NCBI RefSeq assembly: GCF_016907085.1
Contig: NZ_JAFBBJ010000001.1
Coordinates: forward strand, 2,356,001 to 2,420,000
DNA length: 64,000 bases
Reading direction: 5' to 3'
Origin: Clavibacter michiganensis
GTDB lineage: Bacteria > Actinomycetota > Actinomycetes > Actinomycetales > Microbacteriaceae
Shown here piece after piece: positions 25,187 through 35,331 of this stretch. Numbering within the stretch: position 1 is the stretch's first letter; every line of letters begins with the position of its first letter. The position numbers were made by a program, and so were the translations under genes. The notes under the pieces are model-generated. The model was not told where the DNA came from. It saw nothing but the letters and a program-made list of their open reading frames with translations, and did no database searches.

Positions 25187-25602
25187 GCGGCGTGCGCTCG
25201 CGGGCCGTCCCGTCGGCGCGGCCCGGCACGCGGTCCGGCGCGCGGCCGCCCGGGCACGACACCCTCGCCGGCGGCCTGCGGTTCCTCGCCGAGCTGGTCG
25301 CGTGGGTCGCGACCCCGTGGGCGCTGTGGCCGCACTCGATCCCGCTCGCCATCGGCGCGGTCGTGCTGCTGATCGGCCTGCCCGCGATCTTCAGCACCCC
25401 CGGCGACCGGCCGGGCGGCGACGGCCCGGTCGCGGCGCCCGGCATCGTGACGATCCTGCTCGTGCTGCTGCAGCTGGTCGCGGCGTCGCTCGCGGCGTGG
25501 GCGATCTGGCCGACGTGGATCGCCGTGGCCGTGACGGTGCTGTGCCTCGCGGTGGTGGTCACGGAGCAGCCGCGCTGGCGGGCGCTGACGCGGCGGGGCT
25601 AG
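25183..25602 (+). CDS. Small membrane protein resembling YrdB/DUF2568
   Basis: 139 residues. An Arg/Pro-rich 30-residue start, then four hydrophobic segments (FLAELVAWVATPWALW; AIGAVVLLIGLPAIF; IVTILLVLLQLVAASLAAWAIW; IAVAVTVLCLAVVV) with TPGDRPGGDGP between the second and third. The pattern resembles DUF2568. GTG start overlaps the tetR stop. Its stop TAG shares the bases CTAG with the stop of the converging gene. Function unknown; the operon position suggests control by the same TetR. Confidence 0.7.
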   Translation: MSGVRSRAVPSARPGTRSGARPPGHDTLAGGLRFLAELVAWVATPWALWPHSIPLAIGAVVLLIGLPAIFSTPGDRPGGDGPVAAPGIVTILLVLLQLVAASLAAWAIWPTWIAVAVTVLCLAVVVTEQPRWRALTRRG

Positions 25603-25994
25603 CGCGCCACGGCCTCCGGGCGACGCCACCGCCGGAGGAGCGTGGGCGCGGTGGTCAGCACGAGGATCGCGAACAGGGTCTGGTCCACCACGCCCCACAC
25701 CGAGAGGCCGCCGATCGTCGCGAACACCGTCCAGTTGACCGCGATGTCGGCGACGATCACGGCGATGCCGAGCGCGACCCCGGTGCGGCGCCGTCGGGCT
25801 AGCAGGGCGATGACGAGCGGATCCAGCACCGTGAGCGACAGCCAGAAGGCGCGGAGCGCGAGCGGGAAGCCGGCGTAGACATCCGCCCCGCCGATCACGA
25901 TGTCGAGGACGTGGGTGGTGGTGCCGATGCCGAAGCCCGCGATCCAGAGGGCGCGGATCACCCGCGGCGCGCGTTCCGGGTCGGGGCGGCGCAC
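25599..25994 (-). CDS. Four-helix membrane protein, function unknown
   Basis: 131 residues with about four hydrophobic segments (VIRALWIAGFGIGTTTHVLDIVIG; ALRAFWLSLTVLDPLVIALL; TGVALGIAVIVADIAVNW; VWGVVDQTLFAILVLTTAPTLL). I do not recognise a family. The start is GTG at 25994 with GAGGGCGTCGAC ahead. It follows a TetR gene by 10 bases on the same strand, so it is probably co-transcribed with it. It converges on the previous gene with shared stop bases and no room for a terminator. Confidence 0.75.
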   Translation of the reverse strand: MRRPDPERAPRVIRALWIAGFGIGTTTHVLDIVIGGADVYAGFPLALRAFWLSLTVLDPLVIALLARRRRTGVALGIAVIVADIAVNWTVFATIGGLSVWGVVDQTLFAILVLTTAPTLLRRWRRPEAVAR

Positions 25995-26004
25995 GTCGAC
26001 GCCC

Positions 26005-26754
26005 TCAGTCCCAGCTCGCCGAGCCCGGCGGGACCGCCGCCCGGGTGCCGCCGCGCCAGCGCGCGATGGACTGCTCCACGTACTCGCCCACGAGGGCGGG
26101 CAGGTCGAGCGCCGGGTTGTGGATCCACTGGATCTCGAGCCCGTCGAGGATCGCGAGGAAGCACGCGGCCTCGTAGTCGAGGGTCGCGTCGTCCATCGGC
26201 GGCACCTGGCCGAGCGCGACGGCCTCGCCGATGCGGCGGCGAATCTGCGCGATAGTGCGCGCGTACCGGCCGCGCATGTACTCGTGGGCCGGATGCGTGG
26301 CGTCGCTCGTCTCGGTCGCGAAGGTCAGGTACAGCTCGAGGAAGCCGCGGTGCTCCACGTGGTACCGCATCAGGTCGACGAAGGCGCGGATCGCGGGCAG
26401 GCCCGGGGCGGCCTCGGCGACGAACGGCTGCTGCCGGTCCCACTGCCGGAGCACCTCCGTCAGCAGCTCCTCCTTGCGGAAGTAGCGGAGCACGGCCGCG
26501 GGCGAGACGCCCACCTCGTCGGCGATCTCCTTGATGGTGGCGGCGCCGTAGCCGCGAACACCGAACACGCGGACGGCTGCCGCGATGATCTCCGCACGCC
26601 GCCGGACGCCCGTCGAGTAGAGGCCGCGGGACGGCGATCCCGCGGCGGCGGCAGCGCCTGCCGAGGCCTCCGGATCCCCGTCATCACGCGGAAAGTTTTC
26701 CACCGAGGCGGCGGATGCGCGTCGCTTCGGGGCCGCGCTTCTCGACTCGGTCAC
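26005..26754 (-). CDS. TetR-family regulator, divergent to sugar-type cluster
   Basis: 249 residues. A long low-complexity N-terminus (about 45 residues, Ala/Ser-rich) precedes the HTH (RAEIIAAAVRVFGVRGYGAATIKEIADEVGVSPAAVLRYF). The C-terminal domain includes DLMRYHVEHRGFLELYLTFATE and YEAACFLAILDGLEIQWIHNPALDL. GTG at 26754 was taken because a purine-rich site lies upstream; a start nearer the HTH is possible. It is divergent from the Gfo/ABC cluster and likely regulates it. TetR control of a carbohydrate importer is less usual than LacI or ROK control. Confidence 0.85.
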   Translation of the reverse strand: MTESRSAAPKRRASAASVENFPRDDGDPEASAGAAAAAGSPSRGLYSTGVRRRAEIIAAAVRVFGVRGYGAATIKEIADEVGVSPAAVLRYFRKEELLTEVLRQWDRQQPFVAEAAPGLPAIRAFVDLMRYHVEHRGFLELYLTFATETSDATHPAHEYMRGRYARTIAQIRRRIGEAVALGQVPPMDDATLDYEAACFLAILDGLEIQWIHNPALDLPALVGEYVEQSIARWRGGTRAAVPPGSASWD

Positions 26755-26838
26755 GATGCCGATTCTCCCTCTTGTGCCTCCATGGACCCCGACGTACAGT
26801 GACTCAACCGTAAACGAAGCGTCAGTTTTCGTGCCACG
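26755..26838. promoter_or_regulatory. Divergent promoter region, TetR/Gfo cluster
   Basis: This 84-base gap is noticeably AT-richer than its surroundings. It holds ACGAA (26814-26818) and TTCGT (26828-26832), a weak inverted repeat that could be the TetR site. No clear -35/-10 pair can be fixed. Confidence 0.35.
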
Positions 26839-27966
26839 GTGACCATTGCTAGGGACGAGGGCGTCGTGGGCGAAGAGGTGTTCGGTGTGGGCCTCATTGG
26901 GGCCGGACCGGTCGGGCAGGCCATCCACCTGCCGACCCTGGCGCGCATGGCGGACCGGTTCCTGGTCGTCCACGTGATGGACGTCGACGCGGACGTCGCC
27001 GAGCGCGTCGCCGCCCGCGTGGGAGCCCGCCACTCGACCGACGCGGACGCGCTCATCCAGGATCCCGCCGTCGATGTGGTCGTCATCGGCAGCCCGAACC
27101 GCTTCCACGCCGAGCAGGTCATCGCCGCGTGCCGCGCCGGCAAGCGCGCCGTGCTCTGCGAGAAGCCGCTCGCCGTCTCCGCCGAGGAGGGCCGGGCCAT
27201 CGCCCGCGCGTCCGCCGAGCACGGCGTGCCCGTGATCGTCGGCACGATGCACGCGTTCGACCCCGCGTGGATCGCCGCGGCCGACGCCTGGGACGCCTCC
27301 GGCCGCGCGCCGCACACCGTCCGCATCTCGGCCGTCATCCCGCCGAACCCCGACTCCGAGGACTCCGCCACCGAGATCGTCGGCCGCCCCGCACCGCGCA
27401 TCGCGGGCGAGCCGGACCTCGAGGCGCAGGCGCTCGCGGTCACCGGCGGCGTGCTCGGCCTCGCGATCCACGACCTCCCGCTCGCGCGCCGCCTCCTGCC
27501 CGACGCCCGCCCGCGCGTGCTCAGCGCGCGCGCCCTCCGGCCGTGGGGCTACGAGATCGTCGCGATGGTGGGCGAGAGCGTGCTCGAGATCCACGGCATC
27601 GGCGGCGCATCGTGGGATCCCGAGTGGACGCTCGACGCCGTCGCGCGTGACCGCTCCCTCCACCTCGACTTCTCGCTCTCCTACGTGCACGCCGGATCCA
27701 GCACCGCCACCCTCACGGACGTCCGCGGCACCACCGGCTGGGGCCCGTACGCGGACAACGGCTACATGGGGGAGTGGGAGCACGTGCACGACGTGATCAC
27801 GGGCCGGACCGCGCCGGTGCCGATGGAGGTGCAGCTCGCCGACCTCGACCTGGCGACCGACATCGCGGAGCAGTGCGCGGCGATCATCCGCGCGGGCGGC
27901 GTCGTCCCCGCGGCGACCGAGGGCGGATCCGACGCACACGCCACCCGGACGGAGGTCGCGGCATGA
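26839..27966 (+). CDS. Gfo/Idh/MocA-family oxidoreductase
   Basis: 375 residues. The N-terminal Rossmann fold shows VGLIGAGPVGQAIHLPTL and VVIGSPNRFHAEQVIAA, the characteristic lysine in CEKPLAVS, and the second domain has the usual beta-sheet (HDLPLARRLLPDARPRVLSAR). These NAD(P)-dependent enzymes oxidise sugars, inositols or glycosides. The GTG at 26839 lacks a ribosome binding site; a GTG near 26887 (VGLIGAGP) preceded by GAAGAGG is an alternative that fits the family start. Its stop overlaps the next gene (ATGA). First gene of an ABC importer operon. Confidence 0.88.
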   Translation: MTIARDEGVVGEEVFGVGLIGAGPVGQAIHLPTLARMADRFLVVHVMDVDADVAERVAARVGARHSTDADALIQDPAVDVVVIGSPNRFHAEQVIAACRAGKRAVLCEKPLAVSAEEGRAIARASAEHGVPVIVGTMHAFDPAWIAAADAWDASGRAPHTVRISAVIPPNPDSEDSATEIVGRPAPRIAGEPDLEAQALAVTGGVLGLAIHDLPLARRLLPDARPRVLSARALRPWGYEIVAMVGESVLEIHGIGGASWDPEWTLDAVARDRSLHLDFSLSYVHAGSSTATLTDVRGTTGWGPYADNGYMGEWEHVHDVITGRTAPVPMEVQLADLDLATDIAEQCAAIIRAGGVVPAATEGGSDAHATRTEVAA

Positions 27967-28775
27967 CCGCCCTCACCCTCCGCATCGATCCCGCGGCCTC
28001 GGCGACCCACGCGCACGCGGCCGTCGCGACCCTCGCCTCGCTGCCCGAGTCCTTCCGCCGCACCGACGACGCGGGCGACGTGGTCGTGGTCGCGGGCGAC
28101 GCCGGCTGGGCCGGCCGCGCGACGGACGCCGCCCGATCGGGTGCCCGCGCCCTCCTCGTGCTCGATCCCGGTCCGGTGGCCGACGCCGACCTCGCCGACC
28201 TCGCTGCCGCGGGCGTCCCCGTGGTGCTCGACGTGCCGTGGCGGCACGACGAGGCCGTGCGCCGGGTCGCCCCGCGGATCCACCGCCTCGCCGCCCCCGG
28301 CGCCCTGTTCGAGGCGCGCGCCACCGTCGCGGCGACCGACGACCTCGCCGGCTCCGCCCGCGCGCTGGCCCTCACCGCGCAGGTGCTCGTCGGATCCCCG
28401 CTCACCGAGCTGGCGCCGCTCGCCCGGACCCCCGACCACCTGATGCTCTCGGGCCAGACCGCCTCGGGCGTCCACGTGATCGTGAGCGCGGTCGTCACGG
28501 CCCACGCCCACGCGTGCGCGACCTTCCGGCTCGTCGTCGGCGACCGCGCCGCGCACGTCGCACTCCCCGCGCCCGGCACGGCAGCACCCGGGCGCGCGAG
28601 CGTCACGGACGCCGCCGGCCGCGAGGACCTCCCCGTCGTCTTCGAGTCCGGCCACCGCACCGCGATGCGCCTCGCCCGCGACGGCGCCCACGGACGGCAG
28701 GTGCCCGACGACGTCGCCGACCTCCGCTCGCTCCTCGCCGCCGCGCCCGCGCTCGCCGCCGACGCGCGCCCCTAG
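27963..28775 (+). CDS. Degenerate Gfo/Idh-like partner protein, function unknown
   Basis: 270 residues. The N-terminus (VVVVAGDAGWAGRATDAARSG; ALLVLDPGPVADADLADLAAAGVPVVLD) looks Rossmann-like but lacks both the GxGxxG loop and the EKP lysine. The C-terminus (VFESGHRTAMRLARDG) resembles the last strand region of Gfo/Idh/MocA enzymes. It overlaps the true dehydrogenase by ATGA, so the two are translated together. I infer a non-catalytic partner or a highly reduced paralogue. It could also be a separate family. No membrane segment or signal peptide. Confidence 0.7.
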   Translation: MTALTLRIDPAASATHAHAAVATLASLPESFRRTDDAGDVVVVAGDAGWAGRATDAARSGARALLVLDPGPVADADLADLAAAGVPVVLDVPWRHDEAVRRVAPRIHRLAAPGALFEARATVAATDDLAGSARALALTAQVLVGSPLTELAPLARTPDHLMLSGQTASGVHVIVSAVVTAHAHACATFRLVVGDRAAHVALPAPGTAAPGRASVTDAAGREDLPVVFESGHRTAMRLARDGAHGRQVPDDVADLRSLLAAAPALAADARP

Positions 28776-28829
28776 ACCCAGCCCCTTCCCTTCCACCACA
28801 CACAGCACCACCGGACAACGGAGTCAGAA

Positions 28830-30152
28830 ATGCCACAGCAGTCATCCAGCGCCTTCGGCAACGGCCTCACCCGACGATCCCTCCTGAGCGCGGGCGTCGG
28901 CGCCGCGGCGGTCGGCCTCCTCGCCGCATGCAGCGGCGGCGGCGGAGGCGCGAGCGGCGCCGCCGGCGACCTCAAGTTCTGGAACATGCCCTGGGGAGCG
29001 CCCGCCTTCCTCACGGAGGACAAGGTGATCTCCGCCGCGTACAAGCCCGCGAGCGGGTTCGGCAAGGTCAGCTACCAGCAGGTCCAGTGGGCCAACTTCA
29101 CGCAGACCTTCTCGACCGCGGTCGCCGCCAACAACGGCCCGGCCGTGAGCTCGGGCGGCGGGACGACGGCGTTCCTCTTCGAGTCGCAGGGCAAGATCGC
29201 GTACGCCGACGACCTCATCGAGACGTGGAAGGGCAACGGGATCTACGACGACTTCCTCCCCGGCCTCGTCGACACCCTGAAGACGGCCAACGGCTACGCG
29301 GCCGTCCCGTACAACCTCGACATGCGCATGTACTGGTACCGCAAGGACCTCCTCGAGAAGGCCGGCGCCGACGTGCCGACCGACTGGGACTCCTACGAGG
29401 CCGCGTGCGCCGCGCTCAAGAAGATCGGCGTCTACGGCTACGGCACCCGCTCGGGCGCCGGCGCGTTCACCGGCTTCCACCAGATCGTCGCCCACATGAT
29501 CAACAACGGCGGCGGCCTCTTCGACGCCGACCAGAACCCGGACGTCGTCACCGAGGCCAACATCCAGGCCGTCGAGTGGGTGCTCGGCATGGTGAAGAAC
29601 GGCTACGTGGATCCCCGCAGCGCCACCTACACCTCGGACAACGCGTACCAGCAGATGGACGCCGGCACGTTCGGCATGTTCTGGGACGGCGCGGGGGCCA
29701 CGGCGAACGTGACGCCCGAGACCGCGGCGCAGATGGTGGTCGGCGACCCGCTCGTGGGCCCCGGCGGCGAGAAGGGCGCGCTCTACTTCCCGAACAACAT
29801 CATGATGTACAAGTCGACGCCCAGCCAGGAGAACAGCGAGGCGTTCCTCACGTACTACTACCAGAACATGAAGTCGCTCTGGACGAAGCAGACCGGCATC
29901 GGCCTGCCGCCGCTGAAGTCCATCGCCGACGAGGCGTACGCGGACGACCCGAACACCACGAAGATTCTCAACGACTGGCAGCCCATCTCGAAGACCTGGG
30001 GTGCCCCGGGCTCGAACACGGTCTTCCAGAACGTGACCAAGGTCGACGGCACGCAGCCGACGATCTCGTTCGCGCAGGCGGTCCTCGGCGGCACGGTCAC
30101 GGCGAAGGCCGCCCTCGAGACGCTGCAGAAGGAGCTGGAGGCGGGCGCCTGA
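28830..30152 (+). CDS. ABC sugar importer, lipoprotein solute-binding protein
   Basis: 440 residues, extracellular solute-binding family 1. The N-terminus has both a twin-arginine-like stretch (LTRRSLLSAGVGAAA) and a lipobox (LLAAC) with Cys at about 31, followed by a Gly/Ser linker, so it is anchored to the outer face of the membrane. Body motifs: LKFWNMPWGAP, VPYNLDMRMYWYRKDLLEKAG and FGMFWDGAGA. It delivers an oligosaccharide or glycoside to the two permeases that follow. The Gfo dehydrogenases and GH2 enzyme nearby suggest a modified or beta-linked sugar; the ligand is unknown. Confidence 0.92.
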   Translation: MPQQSSSAFGNGLTRRSLLSAGVGAAAVGLLAACSGGGGGASGAAGDLKFWNMPWGAPAFLTEDKVISAAYKPASGFGKVSYQQVQWANFTQTFSTAVAANNGPAVSSGGGTTAFLFESQGKIAYADDLIETWKGNGIYDDFLPGLVDTLKTANGYAAVPYNLDMRMYWYRKDLLEKAGADVPTDWDSYEAACAALKKIGVYGYGTRSGAGAFTGFHQIVAHMINNGGGLFDADQNPDVVTEANIQAVEWVLGMVKNGYVDPRSATYTSDNAYQQMDAGTFGMFWDGAGATANVTPETAAQMVVGDPLVGPGGEKGALYFPNNIMMYKSTPSQENSEAFLTYYYQNMKSLWTKQTGIGLPPLKSIADEAYADDPNTTKILNDWQPISKTWGAPGSNTVFQNVTKVDGTQPTISFAQAVLGGTVTAKAALETLQKELEAGA

Positions 30153-30194
30153 TGCGCGCGCATCCGGAGGGCATGACGTGGACGGGGTGATCTG

Positions 30195-31181
30195 ATGGCC
30201 GTCGACACCCGCGTCGCCGACAAGATCGGGCTGGCCCGCCGCGGCGTCGGCGTGGCCGGCCCCGGTCGGCCGCCGAGCGCGCCGCGGAAGGGCCGCGGGA
30301 AGACGCCGCTCGGCCGGGCGGGGAAGACGCTGGCGCTGTTCGCGCTGCCGTCCCTGCTCCTGCTCATCCTGCTCAACGTCTATCCGGTCGTGTACTCGTT
30401 CCTGCAGTCCCTCCAGCGGGGCACGCCGTCGACGCTGCCGTGGCAGACGCCGTTCGTCGGGCTCGAGAACTACGCGAACGTGCTCACCTCGGAGTCGTTC
30501 CGCAACGCGACCACCTTCACGATCGTGTTCACGGTCGTGGGCGTCTTCGGGTCGTGGCTCGTGGGGCTCGCGCTCGCGCTGCTGCTGCGCACCCGGATCC
30601 CCGCCAACGGGTTCTTCAAGGTGCTGCTGCTCCTGCCGTGGATCGTCCCGGTGGTCGTCTCGTCGACCTCGTGGAACTGGCTGGTGGCGACGCCGCAGAG
30701 CCCGGTGCCGATCATCCTGGAGAGGCTCGGGTTCCCCGACGCGAACTTCCTCGGCGATCCGGTGCTGGCGCAGGTCGTGGTCTGCGTCTTCAAGGTGTGG
30801 ATCAGCTTCCCGTTCATGCTGATGATGATGTCCTCGGCGCTCGCGTCGGTGGACACCAACGTCTACGAGGCGGCGAAGATGGACGGCGCGAACGCGTGGC
30901 AGGCGTTCCGCGGCGTGACCCTCCCGATCATCTCCCGCACCACGTACATCAGCTGGGTGCTGATGACGATCTTCTGCGTCAACGACTTCCCGACGATCTT
31001 CCTGCTCACGCAGGGCGGTCCCGTGAACGCGACGACGTCGCTGATCGTGCTGGCGTACCAGCAGGCGTTCCAGAACCTGCAGACCGGCCCGGCCACGGCG
31101 GTCGCGTTCATGATGACGGCCGTGCTCGTCATCGTGTCGACGCTGCTGTACCGGCAGATCAAGAAGGCGGACATCGAATGA
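30195..31181 (+). CDS. ABC sugar importer permease 1 (MalF-like)
   Basis: 328 residues with six predicted helices after a 40-residue basic cytoplasmic start. The EAA loop for the ATPase is visible (EAAKMDGANAWQAFRGVTLPI). TM1 begins TLALFALPSLLLLILLNVYPVVYSF. It pairs with the next permease, whose ATG overlaps its stop. No ATPase gene is in the cluster. Confidence 0.93.
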   Translation: MAVDTRVADKIGLARRGVGVAGPGRPPSAPRKGRGKTPLGRAGKTLALFALPSLLLLILLNVYPVVYSFLQSLQRGTPSTLPWQTPFVGLENYANVLTSESFRNATTFTIVFTVVGVFGSWLVGLALALLLRTRIPANGFFKVLLLLPWIVPVVVSSTSWNWLVATPQSPVPIILERLGFPDANFLGDPVLAQVVVCVFKVWISFPFMLMMMSSALASVDTNVYEAAKMDGANAWQAFRGVTLPIISRTTYISWVLMTIFCVNDFPTIFLLTQGGPVNATTSLIVLAYQQAFQNLQTGPATAVAFMMTAVLVIVSTLLYRQIKKADIE

Positions 31182-32059
31182 GCCAGGCACTCGCCGTCGG
31201 CGGCGCCACCTCGGCGACCGTCGGGGACGTCAAGCGGACCTCCGCGAAGCAGCGCGAGCAGAAGGGCCAGTGGTGGCGCTTCCTGCTCATCGCGGTCATC
31301 ACGCTCGTGGTGATCACGCCCATCCTCGCGGTGCTGTTCCTCTCCACCCAGCCGGGGCAGAACTCCACGGCGACCGGATTCACGCTGGAGAACTTCCAGC
31401 GCGTGCTCGGCGGCACCGACGTGATGATCTGGCTCGGCAACAGCCTGATCGTCGCGCTCGTCACCGTCGTCGTCTCGGTCGTGATCGCGGCGCCCGCCGG
31501 GTACGTGCTCAGCCGCTCGCGGTCGAAGCTCGTCTCCGGGTACTCGCTCGTGCTGTTCGTGGTGCAGGCCCTGCCGGTGGTGACCGCGGCGATCCCGCTG
31601 TTCATCACGTTCTCGGCCATGGGCCTCATCAACACGCTGCAGGGCGTGGCGATCATCTACATCGGCTCGACCATGTCGGTCGCGATCTGGATGATGGCGG
31701 CGTACATCGACTCCATCCCCATCACCCTCGAGGAGGCGGCGTGGATGGACGGCGCGAGCGTATTCAGCGGCTTCGTGCACGTGGTGCTGCGCAACTCCCT
31801 GCCGGGCATCCTCTCCACCGCGATCTTTTCGTTCCTGCTGGCCTGGAACGATTACCTGATCGCGCTCCTGTTCCTGCAGGACTTCACGAAGTACACCCTC
31901 CCCATCGGCCTCAACACGTTCTTCCAGCAGAACGCGGCCGACTGGGGCTCGGTGATGGCGGTCGCGGTCATCATGATGCTGCCGCCCGTGCTGATCTTCG
32001 CCCTGCTGAACAAGTACTTCAGCGTCGGCGGGATCGGCGGGTCGCTCGCCGGGAGGTGA
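31178..32059 (+). CDS. ABC sugar importer permease 2 (MalG-like)
   Basis: 293 residues, six helices, EAA loop EEAAWMDGASVFSGFVHVVL. TM1 is LLIAVITLVVITPILAVLFL. The ATG at 31178 overlaps the previous stop (ATGA), so 1:1 translation is likely. A strong terminator follows. The partner ATPase is probably a shared MsiK-type protein encoded elsewhere. Confidence 0.93.
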   Translation: MSQALAVGGATSATVGDVKRTSAKQREQKGQWWRFLLIAVITLVVITPILAVLFLSTQPGQNSTATGFTLENFQRVLGGTDVMIWLGNSLIVALVTVVVSVVIAAPAGYVLSRSRSKLVSGYSLVLFVVQALPVVTAAIPLFITFSAMGLINTLQGVAIIYIGSTMSVAIWMMAAYIDSIPITLEEAAWMDGASVFSGFVHVVLRNSLPGILSTAIFSFLLAWNDYLIALLFLQDFTKYTLPIGLNTFFQQNAADWGSVMAVAVIMMLPPVLIFALLNKYFSVGGIGGSLAGR

Positions 32060-32076
32060 TGCGGCCTCGCCCCGGA

Positions 32077-32123
32077 CGAGAGCCCGCCCCCGTGATCCAT
32101 GTGATCGCGGGGGCGGGCTCTCG
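32077..32123. terminator. Bidirectional terminator
   Basis: A perfect 16-bp stem (CGAGAGCCCGCCCCCG with CGGGGGCGGGCTCTCG) and 15-base loop lie between the permease and the converging GH2 gene. Confidence 0.88.
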
Positions 32124-32142
32124 TCGTGCGGGGAGCGTGCGG

Positions 32143-33978
<1,836 letters not shown>

Positions 33979-34075
33979 GATCGGGCTTCCTTCTGTCGAG
34001 ACGGAGGGGAGGGGCGGTCGGTGCCAGCCTGCCGCGGCGGGAGGGGACGGCGCCGCACGTGAGGCGGGCTGTCGG

Positions 34076-35275
34076 TCAGCGGGCGTCGCGCGAGGCGGTC
34101 GCCGCGGGCGGGGCGGCCGGGGCGGATCCCCAGGCCTGGCTGCGGATGCCGTCCGCCGCGCTCGTCCAGGAGCGCAGCAGGTCGGCGACGTCGGGGCTCC
34201 GCTCGTCGGCGATCGCCTGGGCGAGCGCGTCCTCGAGGAGGTCGGCGATGACGACGCGCGCGCCGCCCCGCTCGCTGCTCCGGATCGCGCCCTCGACCAT
34301 CGCGAGGCTGGGCACGTTGTGCCGCACCTCCGTCGGCGGGGTCGTGCCGGCGCGGAGGGATCCGACGAACTCCTCGAGCGACGCCGCGATGCCCTCGGGG
34401 TGCTCGGGCACGTCGAACCGGGCGCCCGGGACGTCGAGGCCGACGACGTCGTCGCCGTCCCAGTGCGCCGCGCCGCGCTCGCCGTACGCGCGCCAGTCCG
34501 CGTTCCACGACGTGGGCATGCCGGGCGTGCAGCGGCTGCCGACGTACGCGAACCGGGCGCCGGACGCGAGCTCGAAGTCGGCCGTCGCGGCGGCGTCGCC
34601 CGCGAACCAGCTCCACGGCGGGTTCCACGAGCTGCAGCGCACGGCCACGGGCTCCTCGCCCGTTGCGTACCGCAGCTGGTCGAAGTGGTGGATGGACATG
34701 TCGACGAGCAGCGGGTGCGCCATCTGCTCGCGGAAGCCCGGCTCGTGGTCCTCGTGCAGGAACTGGGCGTGCACGACCGCGAGCGGCCCGACCTGCGCGA
34801 CCGCCTCGCGGAACGCCGTGAGGTGGGTGAAGTAGCGGCGCGACTGGCTGACCATGAGGAGGCCGCCCGTGATGTCGGCGAGGGCGACCTGGCGGAGCGC
34901 CTCCGCGACGGTGGGCGCGAGCGGCTTCTCGCACAGCACGGGCAGGCCCGCGCGGAGCGCCTGCTCGTTGACCGCGCGGTGCGCCTGCGGCACGGTCACG
35001 TTCACCACGGCCCGGGCGCCGGAGCGCGCGGCGACCTCGGCGACGGACGCGCCCACGGCGATCCCCTCGAGCCCCGCGGCCTGCACGGCGGACTCCGCGA
35101 GCGGCACGTCGAGGTCGACGACGCCCACGAGCTCGGCGTGCGGGGAGTCGGCGAGCATGCGGATCCAGAGCGCGCCCATGACGCCGGCGCCCACCACGAC
35201 GACGGGCAGGCGGTCGGGTGCGGGTGCGTCGGCGGGTGCGTCGGCGGCTCCCGGTCGGCGATCGGACGTGGTCAT
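34076..35275 (-). CDS. Gfo/Idh/MocA-family oxidoreductase 2
   Basis: 399 residues. After a Pro/Ala-rich 24-residue start comes the Rossmann domain (LPVVVVGAGVMGALWIRML; NVTVPQAHRAVNEQALRAG) with EKP in CEKPLAPTVAEAL, then the second domain with SIHHFDQLRYATGEEP and CTPGMPTSWNADWR. The HHFD stretch includes the catalytic His of the family. The start at 35275 (MTTSDRRPG) is taken because upstream frame is only a shadow of the exporter gene. It lies 97 bases before GH2 on the same strand and probably acts with it on a glycoside or released sugar. Confidence 0.88.
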   Translation of the reverse strand: MTTSDRRPGAADAPADAPAPDRLPVVVVGAGVMGALWIRMLADSPHAELVGVVDLDVPLAESAVQAAGLEGIAVGASVAEVAARSGARAVVNVTVPQAHRAVNEQALRAGLPVLCEKPLAPTVAEALRQVALADITGGLLMVSQSRRYFTHLTAFREAVAQVGPLAVVHAQFLHEDHEPGFREQMAHPLLVDMSIHHFDQLRYATGEEPVAVRCSSWNPPWSWFAGDAAATADFELASGARFAYVGSRCTPGMPTSWNADWRAYGERGAAHWDGDDVVGLDVPGARFDVPEHPEGIAASLEEFVGSLRAGTTPPTEVRHNVPSLAMVEGAIRSSERGGARVVIADLLEDALAQAIADERSPDVADLLRSWTSAADGIRSQAWGSAPAAPPAATASRDAR

Positions 35276-35331
35276 GGTGCTCGCCTCCCGGGCACGACGG
35301 TGAGCCCGCTCCGACGATACCGGCCGCGCGC

